A DNA stretch of 64,000 nucleotides. Origin: Thermoflavifilum sp. (GTDB taxonomy: Bacteria > Bacteroidota > Bacteroidia > Chitinophagales > Chitinophagaceae). The stretch covers positions 310,001 to 374,000 of the forward strand of contig JAIMAQ010000001.1 of NCBI GenBank assembly GCA_023511875.1. Direction: 5' to 3'. Of this stretch, positions 33,325 to 41,979 are shown one piece after another (the first letter of the stretch is position 1; each line of letters begins with the position of its first letter). The position numbers and the translations under genes are program-made. The notes below the pieces were generated by a model. That model did no database searches. It was not told the DNA's origin and saw nothing but the letters and a program-made list of their open reading frames with translations.

Positions 33325-34878
33325 ATGGCTCAAGCAAGCATCTTATGGATCGACGATGAAATCGACTCTTTGCGTTCCCAAATTTTGTTTCTCGAAAATA
33401 AAGGATACGCTGTTCAATCGGTTGCCAATGGTTTTGATGCTTTAGAATACCTTAAAGATCATCCAGTGGATGTGATTTTGCTCGACGAAACCATGCCAGG
33501 GATGACTGGTTTGGAAACGCTTTCCCGACTGAAAGAAACATACCAGCATATACCCGTGGTGATGGTAACCAAAAATGAGGCTGAGCACTTGATGGATGAG
33601 GCGATTGGGGCGCAAATTGCAGATTATCTCATTAAACCTGTGAATCCCCACCAAGTGTTGCTTGCCTTAAAAAAAATCATCGACAACAAAAGACTGGTGG
33701 CCGAAAAGACCACTTTTGCCTACCAGCAAGCCTTTCGTGAGTTGTTTTTGGCTTTAAGCAATCAACCCAATCATCAGGAGTGGATGGAGATTTATAAAAA
33801 ATTGGTGTATTGGGAGATGGAGATGGATAAGGCAGATAGCCTGGAAATGCAAGATGTATTTGCCACGCAAAAAGCCGAAGCCAATACAGAATTTGCTAAG
33901 TTTATTGCTCGACATTATATCCAATGGGTAAATCCTCGAGAGCAAGATGCTCCTATCATGTCGCACACGGTATTTCAAAAGAAAATATTTCCTGCATTGT
34001 CTTCAACCGTTTCTAATTTTTGGGTGTTGATTGATAATCTTCGATACGATCAATGGAAGGCCATCCAGCCCATTTTTGCAGAAACTTTTCATATTCTTGA
34101 GGAAGATACGTTTTATAGCATATTACCTACTTCCACACAATATAGCCGCAATGCTATTTTTGCAGGGTTGTTACCAGCAGATATTGAAAAATATTTTCCT
34201 GAAGAATGGAAGAATGATGATGAACAAGGAGGGAAAAACCTATATGAAGAAATGTTTTTTTCCCATCAGCTCAAGCGCATGCGAGCAGATCTAAGGTTTA
34301 CCTACACTAAAATCACGAGCCATCATGATGGTCAGCAATTAGTGAGTCATATTCATAACCTGCTTCAATATCCGCTCAACATCATCGTGTACAACTTTGT
34401 AGATATGCTTTCGCATGCGCGCACGGAAATGGAAGTGTTGAAAGAATTAGCCAGCGATGAAATTTCTTATCGCAGTATCACACAAAGTTGGTTTTTGCAT
34501 TCCCCTTTACATCAAGCATTAAAAAAAATTGCTGAAAAGCCTGTACGCATTATCTTGAGCACCGATCATGGCAGTGTGCGGGTAAAAACGCCGTGTAAGG
34601 TTATTGGCGATCGACAAACGACAACTAATTTACGTTACAAACATGGTCGCAATCTCAACTTTGATCCTCGTGAAGTAATTGCTTTTCGTGATCCGCAAGA
34701 AGCTGGCCTTCCCAGGCCCAATGTGAATTCTTCATACATATTTGCTAAGGAAGATGGATTTCTGTGCTATCCAAACAACTACAATTATTTTGCAAATTAT
34801 TATAAAAACACTTTTCAGCATGGAGGTGTTTCTCTTGAAGAGATGATCGTTCCGGTGGTGATCATGGAGCCCAAATGA
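33325..34878 (+). CDS. porX: Response regulator / PglZ-domain phosphatase PorX
   Basis: PorX is the response regulator of the type IX secretion system and joins a receiver domain to a PglZ (alkaline phosphatase superfamily) domain. The protein (517 aa) has the acidic pocket at Asp10/Asp11, phospho-acceptor Asp54 in LLDETMPGM and Lys104. A helical linker follows. The C-terminal enzyme domain has VLIDNLRYDQW, LPTSTQYSRNA with the nucleophile-type Thr, and the metal-binding STDHGS. PorX of other species acts with PorY, SigP and PorL and hydrolyses oligonucleotides. Its presence implies a type IX system elsewhere in the genome; no por/gld structural genes are in this window. Confidence 0.93.
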   Translation: MAQASILWIDDEIDSLRSQILFLENKGYAVQSVANGFDALEYLKDHPVDVILLDETMPGMTGLETLSRLKETYQHIPVVMVTKNEAEHLMDEAIGAQIADYLIKPVNPHQVLLALKKIIDNKRLVAEKTTFAYQQAFRELFLALSNQPNHQEWMEIYKKLVYWEMEMDKADSLEMQDVFATQKAEANTEFAKFIARHYIQWVNPREQDAPIMSHTVFQKKIFPALSSTVSNFWVLIDNLRYDQWKAIQPIFAETFHILEEDTFYSILPTSTQYSRNAIFAGLLPADIEKYFPEEWKNDDEQGGKNLYEEMFFSHQLKRMRADLRFTYTKITSHHDGQQLVSHIHNLLQYPLNIIVYNFVDMLSHARTEMEVLKELASDEISYRSITQSWFLHSPLHQALKKIAEKPVRIILSTDHGSVRVKTPCKVIGDRQTTTNLRYKHGRNLNFDPREVIAFRDPQEAGLPRPNVNSSYIFAKEDGFLCYPNNYNYFANYYKNTFQHGGVSLEEMIVPVVIMEPK

Positions 34879-34937
34879 ATTTGTTTAGTTTTAGTTATTG
34901 TGGAAGGCTGCTAAAAAGATTTCATTAACTTAGCTTC

Positions 34938-35252
34938 ATGAGTTTTAAATATACGGCACATACTCTATCGGCTATTGAAAAAATCTTGCAAGAAAGTGGT
35001 TATATCTTGCGTTACGAAAAGGGTAATTTTAATTCGGGTTATTGTGTGATTGAAGAAAAAAAAGTAGTAGTAGTCAATAAATTTTTGAATACGGAATCCC
35101 GAATCAATACGTTGATCGATATTATTCAAGGTTTGCCGGTTGTGGAGTCTGACTTGAGTCAGGCATCCAGGAAATATTACCAGCTCATTCAGGCCAGCGT
35201 TGCCTCACAACCAGCTACAGATCAGTCTTCTGAAACCAATGCTACATCGTGA
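34938..35252 (+). CDS. Small conserved protein of unknown function
   Basis: This is a 104-residue soluble protein. The first ~75 residues look folded: an alternating strand/helix pattern with GNFNSGYCVIEEKKVVVVNKF and a helix near INTLIDIIQGL. The tail is rich in Ser, Gln and Thr. I do not recognise a named family, but it looks like the small proteins paired with PhnP-like hydrolases in Bacteroidota. Its stop overlaps the GTG start of that hydrolase by 4 bases, so the two are translationally coupled. A 7-of-8 -7 element (TAACTTAG) lies just before its start. Confidence 0.75.
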   Translation: MSFKYTAHTLSAIEKILQESGYILRYEKGNFNSGYCVIEEKKVVVVNKFLNTESRINTLIDIIQGLPVVESDLSQASRKYYQLIQASVASQPATDQSSETNATS

Positions 35253-36043
35253 AAGTTACATTTTTAGGTACGGGTACTTCTCAGGGTGTGCCCATGATTG
35301 CGTGTACATGCGAGGTATGTACTTCTTCTGATCCGCATGATAAGCGGTTGAGGAGCAGTGTGCTGATTGAAGTTGCGGGTAAAAATCTGGTCATCGATAC
35401 CACACCCGATTTTCGTATGCAAATGTTGCAAGCCAAGGTTAAGCATTTAGATGCCGTGTTGATTACCCATTCGCATAAGGATCATATTGCTGGGATGGAC
35501 GATGTACGGGCGTTTAATTATTTTCAACAATCGCCTATCGATATTTATGCTACAAATGCTGCTCAGGAAGTAATCACACGCGAATTTGCGTATGCCTTTA
35601 CCGATATAAAATATCCAGGCATACCCGACATTCGATTAAATACGATCGACGAGCAGCCATTTGAAGTGAAGGGTATTCGCGTAATACCCATTCAGGTGTG
35701 GCATTACAAGATGCCTGTATTGGGCTATCGGATTGGCAATTTTACCTATATCACCGATGCCAATCGCATTCCAGAAAAAGAAAAAGCCAAGATCAGGGGT
35801 TCAGCCGTATTGGTGATGAATGCTTTGCGCAGGCAGCCCCATATCTCTCATTTTAGCCTTGATGAAGCTTTAGCATTGGCCGATGAATTGGCAGTACCAC
35901 AAGTATATTTTACCCATATTAGTCACCAAATGGGCTTACATGCAGAAGTTAGCCGCGAGTTAAAACCTGGCAGGTCATTGGCTTATGACGGATTGGTGTT
36001 AGAATTAGCCGATGAATTGCCCGATGACCGATTTTTAACTTGA
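35249..36043 (+). CDS. PhnP-like metallo-beta-lactamase-fold phosphodiesterase
   Basis: This 264-residue enzyme has the PhnP-family start FLGTGTSQGVP and a Cys-rich structural zinc loop (CTCEVC). The catalytic metal motif is THSHKDHIAG (about residues 72-81), with further ligands in YITDANR and FTHISHQMG. PhnP-type enzymes cut cyclic phosphodiesters; no phosphonate genes are nearby, so a housekeeping cyclic-phosphate role is more likely here. The start is GTG, coupled to the upstream gene. Its last 61 bases overlap the convergent glycosyltransferase gene. Confidence 0.86.
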   Translation: MKVTFLGTGTSQGVPMIACTCEVCTSSDPHDKRLRSSVLIEVAGKNLVIDTTPDFRMQMLQAKVKHLDAVLITHSHKDHIAGMDDVRAFNYFQQSPIDIYATNAAQEVITREFAYAFTDIKYPGIPDIRLNTIDEQPFEVKGIRVIPIQVWHYKMPVLGYRIGNFTYITDANRIPEKEKAKIRGSAVLVMNALRRQPHISHFSLDEALALADELAVPQVYFTHISHQMGLHAEVSRELKPGRSLAYDGLVLELADELPDDRFLT

Positions 36044-36666
36044 TTGAGGAAACTGTCTGTAGAATTTCGAAAATACAAGTAGGTAGGTGCATCGATTTTC
36101 TCCACATGAAATTGAGCCGAGGCTCTTTCTAGCAAATCTGCATCGGGGAAGAGAACCTGTCGATATCCACCCAATGCTTTCCAAACATGGCGTTTGAAGA
36201 AAAAGGTAGCTCCAATGGCGCAATCGCGTAGGTGAATCTTTTGGGCAGGATTTTGCCTATCGGGCACCCAGAAATCGGCTTCTTCTCCAATCAAGACGGC
36301 TGTGCTGTGGAGTAGGTCTACTTCCGGATGTTGATGTACATAATCGACCCGAAGCGATAGATGATGGGGTAGATAAGCATCATCAGAATCCAGAAAAGTT
36401 ATCCATTTGCCTTGTGCAGCTTGGATGCCCATGTTCCAAGTGTCTGCGATACCTGTATGCGATTTTTCTATAAGCTGCATACGGGCAAAGCGACTAGCAA
36501 ATTGGCGAACAATATTGCGTGAATCATCACTGCTTCCATCGTCGACAGCAATCCATTCAAAATCTTGAAACTGTTGGCCGAGTAATGACAGAATAGCACG
36601 TGGTAACGTATGTGCACGATTGTAAATAGCGGTAATGATACTCACCAATGGGGTGGTTGCAAGCAT
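35983..36666 (-). CDS. Family 2 glycosyltransferase
   Basis: This GT-A fold transferase has 227 aa. The N-terminus PLVSIITAIYNRAHTLPRAI and the nucleotide-sugar motif VDDGSSDDS are typical, and the metal-binding DSDDAYLP is about residue 95. There is no membrane segment, so it is cytosolic or peripheral. The donor and acceptor are unknown. The C-terminal ~20 residues (Asn- and Ser-rich) are read from the strand opposite the end of the hydrolase gene and look like a run-on tail. It is divergent from the helix-hairpin-helix gene. Confidence 0.85.
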   Translation of the reverse strand: MLATTPLVSIITAIYNRAHTLPRAILSLLGQQFQDFEWIAVDDGSSDDSRNIVRQFASRFARMQLIEKSHTGIADTWNMGIQAAQGKWITFLDSDDAYLPHHLSLRVDYVHQHPEVDLLHSTAVLIGEEADFWVPDRQNPAQKIHLRDCAIGATFFFKRHVWKALGGYRQVLFPDADLLERASAQFHVEKIDAPTYLYFRNSTDSFLNQVKNRSSGNSSANSNTNPS

Positions 36667-36712
36667 ATGTTTTTATTAAATTTAGCACGTTTTCTCTTAT
36701 GTGTTGATCAGC

Positions 36713-37630
36713 ATGTCGTGGAAACAATCTCTCAGGCAATGGTTTACCTTTAGTCGACAACAGCGTTTAGGCTTGTTGCTGCTTGTGGGTTTGATTGGCT
36801 TGTGTCAACTCGGGCTGTTATACTTACCTCGATTATTTCCTCCCAGGCCGGTCTCGCTCGAAGTATTACAGATCTCTGAGCTAGATACGGCCATTCGAAA
36901 TTCTCAATGGGTTGATTCTACGCGTATTCATTTATTTCCATTTGATCCCAATATCCTTAGCTTCGATCAATGGGTGCGCTTGGGTATTCCCTCACATACA
37001 GCACGTGTGATCATACATTATCGCCAGCGAGGGGGGCGATTTAGAAAAAAACAAGACCTGTTAAAAATCTACGGATTCCGATATGCAGATTATCAACGGT
37101 TATTACCTTATATCCACATCCAAGATACGCAGGCATCTGCTATTGGGCTTTACAAAAACAAGTCGTCGGACACTTCTTTGCCCAACAAACATAATGTAAG
37201 GATAGGAAAAATCGAATTAAACAGTGCGGATACACTCTTGCTCATGCAACTGCCGGGCATCGGTTCAACATATGCTCGTCGGATTGTAAGGTATCGCGAC
37301 CGGCTGGGTGGGTTTTATGCCGTTGATCAACTCAAAGAAATTCCTTATCTGCCAGATAGTGTGGTGGTGCGGCTGCTGGAGAAAGTAGTGATCGATACCG
37401 CACTAATTCAGCCCATCGATATCAACCAGGCCGATTTGGGTACACTGGCCGCCCACCCATACGTAGGCTATGCCCTTGCTCGCTTGATAGTGGCTTACCG
37501 CCAGCAGCACGGCCCGTACCAACAAATAGCCGATCTCAAAAAGCTAGTTTTGGTTAACGAACAGATTTATCGTAAACTTGTTCATTACTTAGTGGTCAAC
37601 TCTATACAACATGCATCTCGATCTGAATGA
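36713..37630 (+). CDS. Membrane-anchored helix-hairpin-helix protein (ComEA-like)
   Basis: This 305-residue protein has one membrane helix (about residues 18-38) and three helix-hairpin-helix units. The clearest is LMQLPGIGSTYARRIVRYRDRLGGF, and the others are the segments with GIPSHTARVIIHYR and HPYVGYALARLIVAYR. HhH units bind DNA without sequence preference; ComEA-type proteins hold incoming DNA in the periplasm. Other competence genes in the window are yifB/comM and recJ, but none are adjacent. ATG 36713 is preferred to GTG 36701. It overlaps the next gene by 20 bases. Confidence 0.82.
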   Translation: MSWKQSLRQWFTFSRQQRLGLLLLVGLIGLCQLGLLYLPRLFPPRPVSLEVLQISELDTAIRNSQWVDSTRIHLFPFDPNILSFDQWVRLGIPSHTARVIIHYRQRGGRFRKKQDLLKIYGFRYADYQRLLPYIHIQDTQASAIGLYKNKSSDTSLPNKHNVRIGKIELNSADTLLLMQLPGIGSTYARRIVRYRDRLGGFYAVDQLKEIPYLPDSVVVRLLEKVVIDTALIQPIDINQADLGTLAAHPYVGYALARLIVAYRQQHGPYQQIADLKKLVLVNEQIYRKLVHYLVVNSIQHASRSE

Positions 37631-38765
37631 ATGGCAATTGCAAATTGCTGAAACCTTTCGTGATTTTTCCCGAACGCATATCCAGCCCTATGTATCGGAA
37701 TGGGATGAAACCCAGCATTTCCCGCGTGAATTGTTTCGAGAAATTGGCAAGCTAGGCGGGATGGGCGTTTTGGTTCCTGAAGCCTATGGTGGTAGTGGGT
37801 TGGGGTATGTGGAATATGCCCTGATCATTCGAGAAATATCTCGTGTTTGTGGAGCTATTGGTCTCAGTGTGGCTGCGCATAATTCCTTATGCACGGGTCA
37901 TATTCTTCAATTTGGCAATGAAGCTCAAAAACGCAAATACTTGCCCAAGCTGGCTAGTGGCGAATGGTTGGGTGCTTGGGGACTTACTGAGCCACAAACG
38001 GGTTCAGATGCTTTGCAAATGCGTACCACCGCTCAATTAGATGGGGATCATTGGGTATTGAATGGTACAAAGTCGTGGATCACGCATGGTCGTTCGGCCG
38101 ATGTGGCTGTAGTAATGGCGCGCACGGGAGAAGTGGGCAATAGCCATGGAGTGAGTGCTTTTATTGTGGAGCGAGGAACTCCTGGATTTGAAGGGGGCAA
38201 AAAGGAAAATAAATTAGGCATGCGGGCGTCGGAAACGGCCGAAATGATTTTTACCGAATGTCGCATCCCAAAAGAAAATTTGATCGGAGAAGCCAATGAA
38301 GGTTTTATCCAAGCCTTGCAAGTTCTCGATGGGGGGCGCATTTCTATAGCTGCTCTCTCTTTGGGGATTGCTGAAGGCGCATACCAGGCCGCCCGTGATT
38401 ATGCCTTAGTTCGCCAACAATTTAACCAGCCAATTGCTCATTTTCAGGGCATAGCCTTCAAATTAGCCGATATGGCTACGCAGCTACAGGCCGCAGAATT
38501 ACTGGTCATGGAAGCGGCGGCTCGCAAAGATGCAGGAGAGAAGGTGACTCGTATTGCTTCTATGGCCAAATATTATGCCTCTGAATTGGCTGTTCGTGTA
38601 GCTACTGATGCCGTACAAATCTTTGGTGCTTATGGATATACGCATGATTATCCAGTAGAAAAATATTACCGCGATGCCAAGCTGTGCACCATAGGGGAGG
38701 GCACTTCTGAAATTCAGAAGATCGTCATTGCCCGAGAAGAGCTCAAGACAGTGATTTCCACATGA
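37611..38765 (+). CDS. Acyl-CoA dehydrogenase
   Basis: This FAD enzyme (384 aa) introduces the first double bond in acyl-CoA oxidation. It has the N-terminal helical domain, the central motif AWGLTEPQTGSDA (about residues 122-134) and WVLNGTKSWITHG. The C-terminal domain contains the catalytic-base region YRDAKLCTIGEGTSEIQ. The chain-length preference is unknown. It starts inside the end of the helix-hairpin-helix gene and ends directly against the convergent small gene. Confidence 0.93.
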   Translation: MHLDLNEWQLQIAETFRDFSRTHIQPYVSEWDETQHFPRELFREIGKLGGMGVLVPEAYGGSGLGYVEYALIIREISRVCGAIGLSVAAHNSLCTGHILQFGNEAQKRKYLPKLASGEWLGAWGLTEPQTGSDALQMRTTAQLDGDHWVLNGTKSWITHGRSADVAVVMARTGEVGNSHGVSAFIVERGTPGFEGGKKENKLGMRASETAEMIFTECRIPKENLIGEANEGFIQALQVLDGGRISIAALSLGIAEGAYQAARDYALVRQQFNQPIAHFQGIAFKLADMATQLQAAELLVMEAAARKDAGEKVTRIASMAKYYASELAVRVATDAVQIFGAYGYTHDYPVEKYYRDAKLCTIGEGTSEIQKIVIAREELKTVIST

Positions 38766-38963
38766 TTAATCCACGTCATCTATTGTCTGCTGGGAGCCTA
38801 AATTTTCCTTATTCTGCATGATGCCCATCATTTTTTTCACTTGTCCTTGCAAGAATGGAGGCACGCGATCGCTCACATAGTTCCAAAGTACTTCCAGGGT
38901 TTTACGGGCTTGTTCTTCGGTAAGTCCGGCTTCCTGCTTGAGTTTTTCGATGAGTTCTTCCAC
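38766..38963 (-). CDS. Small helical protein of unknown function
   Basis: This 65-residue protein is predicted to be helical. EELIEKLKQEAGLTEEQARKTLEVLW looks like a helix-turn-helix pair, followed by VPPFLQGQVKKMMGIM and a polar tail. I recognise the general pattern of small Bacteroidota proteins with such a LTEEQA segment but no named function. The start is GTG; the first stop codon abuts the acyl-CoA dehydrogenase stop. An exact -7 element (39012-39019) and a palindrome in the leader support a real gene. Confidence 0.65.
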   Translation of the reverse strand: MEELIEKLKQEAGLTEEQARKTLEVLWNYVSDRVPPFLQGQVKKMMGIMQNKENLGSQQTIDDVD

Positions 38964-38978
38964 TGTGGTATTTTTTAT

Positions 38979-38998
38979 GCCTCGCCTCGAGGCGGGTT
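38979..38998. repeat. GC-rich palindrome in the leader of the small helical protein gene
   Basis: CGCCTCGAGGCG (38983-38994) is a perfect 12-base palindrome, extended by C-G and G-U pairs to CCTCGCC/GGCGGG. It lies between the -7 element and the GTG start and could fold in the mRNA. No T run follows on the minus strand, so it is not a normal terminator. Confidence 0.4.
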
Positions 38999-39011
38999 AA
39001 GAAATAAGTTA

Positions 39012-39019
39012 CAAACATA
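39012..39019 (-). promoter_or_regulatory. -7 element (TATGTTTG) for the small helical protein gene
   Basis: This exact TAnnTTTG match on the minus strand is 48 bases upstream of the GTG at 38963 and downstream of the OmpA-gene terminator. Confidence 0.45.
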
Positions 39020-39035
39020 CGTGTTCTTAATGGGT

Positions 39036-39065
39036 AAAAAAATGCCTGGCACGAGGCCAGGCATT
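39036..39065 (-). terminator. Rho-independent terminator of the OmpA-type gene
   Basis: On the minus strand AATGCCTGGC and GCCAGGCATT form a perfect 10-pair stem with a 5-base loop, followed by a run of T (A-run 39036-39042 on the plus strand). It lies 26 bases after the stop codon. Confidence 0.88.
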
Positions 39066-39091
39066 TGTAGCATTTGCAAAAAGTGTTGAGT

Positions 39092-40747
39092 TTATTTGGT
39101 TCTCCTCAAATTGGGATGAGGCGGAGGAGTCATGTTAGGACCATTATCGGCAGGAGTAGCAGCTCTTAGATCCACAGCATTCAAGTCGCCAGGAACACCG
39201 CTATACTGGAAGATGAAGCGGTCGGGGCTAATACCCAGTTTCTGGGTCATGTAGGTGATTACGGCATTTACACGATCCCAGGCCAGCTGTTCGCTACTCT
39301 TAGAAGCCTGAGCATGACCAGTTACCACCACTTTGCAATCAGGGTTTTGACGCATTTGATTAGCCACATTGTCGAGCAGATATTGTTGATCCCGGCTAAT
39401 GGTTACAGAATTGCCCCTGAATACAATGCTTGGCAATGAAGTCATGTTACAAGCTTGTTTGGTATACCCAGCGAAGCAAGTTGAATCGGGGCATGGACAC
39501 TTACCTACGCCATCAGCATCCACGGGCTGGCAATAGGTAGGCGTGATCAGCTGTTTGTCTTTATAGTCGGGTACGCCATCACCATCAGTATCCAGTGGAC
39601 AACCATGTACGTCAACAGGAACTCCTGCAGGTGTATTCGGGCATTTATCGAATTGATCGGTTACACCATCGCCATCAGCATCGGGCAACACGGGTGTGGG
39701 AATCTTCATGTGACGAGGCGAGTTGAGCTCGCTGTAAGCATAGTTCAATGGATTCATCCACCAGAGCGGTTCTACACGGCGAGAAGCGTTGCCCAAAGCA
39801 ATGCTAAGGTTTACTGACGTATAGGAAACAACATCTTTATCGGGTGTGAGCACACCTCCGACACCAAGGAATTTGCCATCAATATAATCGTCGAAAGGAA
39901 AGGTGAATTTTTGTTCTAATGCGAGGGAAACGCGCTTACTCAGTTTAAAATCTACACCAGCGCCTGCATCTATGCTATGCCGCCATTGACGATGACCAGG
40001 TGTATTGTTATTGAAATTTTGCTGGCGCGACTGGGTAACGGCGTCGGTTTCATAACTACCGTCTAGATAATTCTTCAAGGCTTTACGAATATCTTTCCGG
40101 CTAGCAGAAAAATTGATGCTAGCATAATTGTATGGATTACCACTAGCATCCAAAGCATCAACCTTGGTTTGATAAGAAAAAATCGAATACCCTACTAGTG
40201 CGTAGAAATCAACTTTGTTTTGTGGCTTATGAAATGCAATATTGTTTAAAGAAGCAATCAAGTCTAATGACCCTTGATAGGCGGTCGACTTAAAATTGGC
40301 TACATAAGTAGTCAAACCAGCAGCTGCATATTTGGCTTGCACGGGACCAGGAAGGTTTTGGATAGGTGTGCCATTACGATAATCTAAGCCTTTTGCTTGG
40401 CCATAATTCAAACCAGCGCGCAGCGAAAAGACATAACCAAGGGATTTACGTAACGAAGCCCCAAACCCATACCCGAGTTGGAAAGGCACATCGCTGATGT
40501 AGTTAAACTCTCCTGCATTGATGCCTAGCACCCACATGTCGCGTGGTTTGGCTGGATAAATAGATTCATTGTTCAAAAAGCTGCGCTGTTGCGCTTGCCT
40601 GGATGGAGGAATAAAAGCAGTATCCAGATAATTGTAACCTCCTGCCATGGTGCTGGAGGCGGTAGCCGGAGCATTTTGTGCCCAAGCCCCTGTAGCGCCT
40701 AACAGACCGAGTAAGCCGGTTAGTACGAGGTACTTTTTGCTTGCCAT
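39092..40747 (-). CDS. OmpA-family outer-membrane protein with TSP type-3 repeats
   Basis: This is an outer-membrane protein of 551 aa. A signal peptide (about residues 1-23, ending AWAQ) precedes a ~300-residue beta-barrel-like region. Acidic calcium-binding repeats (DADGDGVTDQFDKCP, DTDGDGVPDYKD) follow, then a Cys-rich segment and a C-terminal OmpA-like domain. In that domain the motif usually written GHTDN reads GHAQA, so the Asp that binds diaminopimelate in OmpA is missing, while the later Arg (WDRVNAV) is kept. Peptidoglycan binding may be altered. A strong promoter motif and terminator suggest an abundant, single-gene transcript. Confidence 0.9.
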   Translation of the reverse strand: MASKKYLVLTGLLGLLGATGAWAQNAPATASSTMAGGYNYLDTAFIPPSRQAQQRSFLNNESIYPAKPRDMWVLGINAGEFNYISDVPFQLGYGFGASLRKSLGYVFSLRAGLNYGQAKGLDYRNGTPIQNLPGPVQAKYAAAGLTTYVANFKSTAYQGSLDLIASLNNIAFHKPQNKVDFYALVGYSIFSYQTKVDALDASGNPYNYASINFSASRKDIRKALKNYLDGSYETDAVTQSRQQNFNNNTPGHRQWRHSIDAGAGVDFKLSKRVSLALEQKFTFPFDDYIDGKFLGVGGVLTPDKDVVSYTSVNLSIALGNASRRVEPLWWMNPLNYAYSELNSPRHMKIPTPVLPDADGDGVTDQFDKCPNTPAGVPVDVHGCPLDTDGDGVPDYKDKQLITPTYCQPVDADGVGKCPCPDSTCFAGYTKQACNMTSLPSIVFRGNSVTISRDQQYLLDNVANQMRQNPDCKVVVTGHAQASKSSEQLAWDRVNAVITYMTQKLGISPDRFIFQYSGVPGDLNAVDLRAATPADNGPNMTPPPHPNLRRTK

Positions 40748-40807
40748 AGGTAAGTGTTTTAATGAACAGATTATAAAAAAAAAGTTTATTTAATATGCTA
40801 GTTTCAG

Positions 40808-40815
40808 CAAAGATA
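40808..40815 (-). promoter_or_regulatory. -7 element (TATCTTTG) for the OmpA-type gene
   Basis: This exact TAnnTTTG match on the minus strand is 60 bases upstream of the ATG at 40747. It predicts an AT-rich leader of about 55 bases. Confidence 0.55.
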
Positions 40816-40946
40816 GATATATGCACATGAAAGTACAAAATTTTCTCTTGTTAGATAATAATATTTTTCATTCAGACTTATAGATCTCTCAAATTGAACT
40901 TGCATACATGTACAAGCATTAACAAAAATAGTTCCAATTTTGTAAA

Positions 40947-40954
40947 TATTTTTG
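40947..40954 (+). promoter_or_regulatory. -7 element (TATTTTTG) for the polyprenyl synthase gene
   Basis: This exact TAnnTTTG match lies 15 bases before the ATG at 40970. Confidence 0.45.
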
Positions 40955-40969
40955 TTATCACAGCTATGA

Positions 40970-41953
40970 ATGGCTTTACTCATGGAGCAAATGCAGGCTA
41001 TTCGAAAGATAATTGATGTAGAATTGCAGGAATTCGAAGCCCAATTTACGGAGGCCCTTCGCAGTCGGGTCCCTTTATTGGATCGCATTATGCAGTATAT
41101 TGTTAAGCATAAGGGCAAACAAATTCGCCCCATGTTTGTGATTTTTTCTGCAAGACTTGCAGGGCCAGTTAACTCTACAACTTATCGTGCAGCAGCATTG
41201 GTAGAATTGCTACACACAGCCACTTTGGTGCATGATGATGTGGTAGACGATGCCTATGAGAGAAGGGGCTTTTTTTCTATTAATGCCTTGTGGAAAAATA
41301 AAATTGCCGTACTTGTAGGCGATTATTTGTTATCAAAAGGTTTATTGCTTTCACTAGATCATGGCGATTATACCATATTGCAAATCCTTTCTGATGCTGT
41401 CAAACGTATGAGTGAAAGTGAATTGCTGCAAATTGAAAAGACTCGTTATCTCAACATGGAAGAAACAGTATACTTCGAAATTATTCGCGGAAAAACAGCT
41501 TCTTTACTAGCCGCTGCTTGTAGTGCTGGGATCTATTCGGTGAGTCAGGATCCAGAGCTTACCCAAAAAATGAAACAATTTGGTGAAAAAGTAGGTATAG
41601 CTTTTCAAATAAAAGATGATTTATTTGACTATGGGCATGCTGCCATAGGCAAGCCAATAGCACATGATATTCAAGAAAAAAAAATCACCTTGCCTTTGAT
41701 ATATGCTCTTCATCAAGCTTCATCTGCACAAAGGCGTCGGATGATTCAACTTATCAAACATAATCATCAAAATAAAAACAAAGTACAAGAAATCATTCAA
41801 TTTGTGATAGACGCAGGAGGCATTGAATATGCTCATCAACAAATGCTTAACTATCGTAACGAAGCTTTTCAAATTTTAAATACTTTTCCAGACAACCCTA
41901 TTAGGCGTGGACTAGAAGCACTCGTTCGATTTACTACTGATCGGGAATATTGA
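40970..41953 (+). CDS. Trans-polyprenyl diphosphate synthase
   Basis: This is a prenyltransferase of 327 aa. The first Asp-rich motif lies in LVHDDVVDDA (about residues 85-94) and the second in KDDLFDY (about residue 211). KGKQIRPMFV is the substrate-binding Arg region. The small residues before the first motif suggest a long-chain product, such as the side chain of menaquinone, but chain length is not proven. Codons ATG 40970 and ATG 40982 both fit. It lies 26 bases upstream of recJ on the same strand. Confidence 0.92.
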   Translation: MALLMEQMQAIRKIIDVELQEFEAQFTEALRSRVPLLDRIMQYIVKHKGKQIRPMFVIFSARLAGPVNSTTYRAAALVELLHTATLVHDDVVDDAYERRGFFSINALWKNKIAVLVGDYLLSKGLLLSLDHGDYTILQILSDAVKRMSESELLQIEKTRYLNMEETVYFEIIRGKTASLLAAACSAGIYSVSQDPELTQKMKQFGEKVGIAFQIKDDLFDYGHAAIGKPIAHDIQEKKITLPLIYALHQASSAQRRRMIQLIKHNHQNKNKVQEIIQFVIDAGGIEYAHQQMLNYRNEAFQILNTFPDNPIRRGLEALVRFTTDREY

Positions 41954-41979
41954 AAATATAAGCTGTAGAAAGCGGAGAT

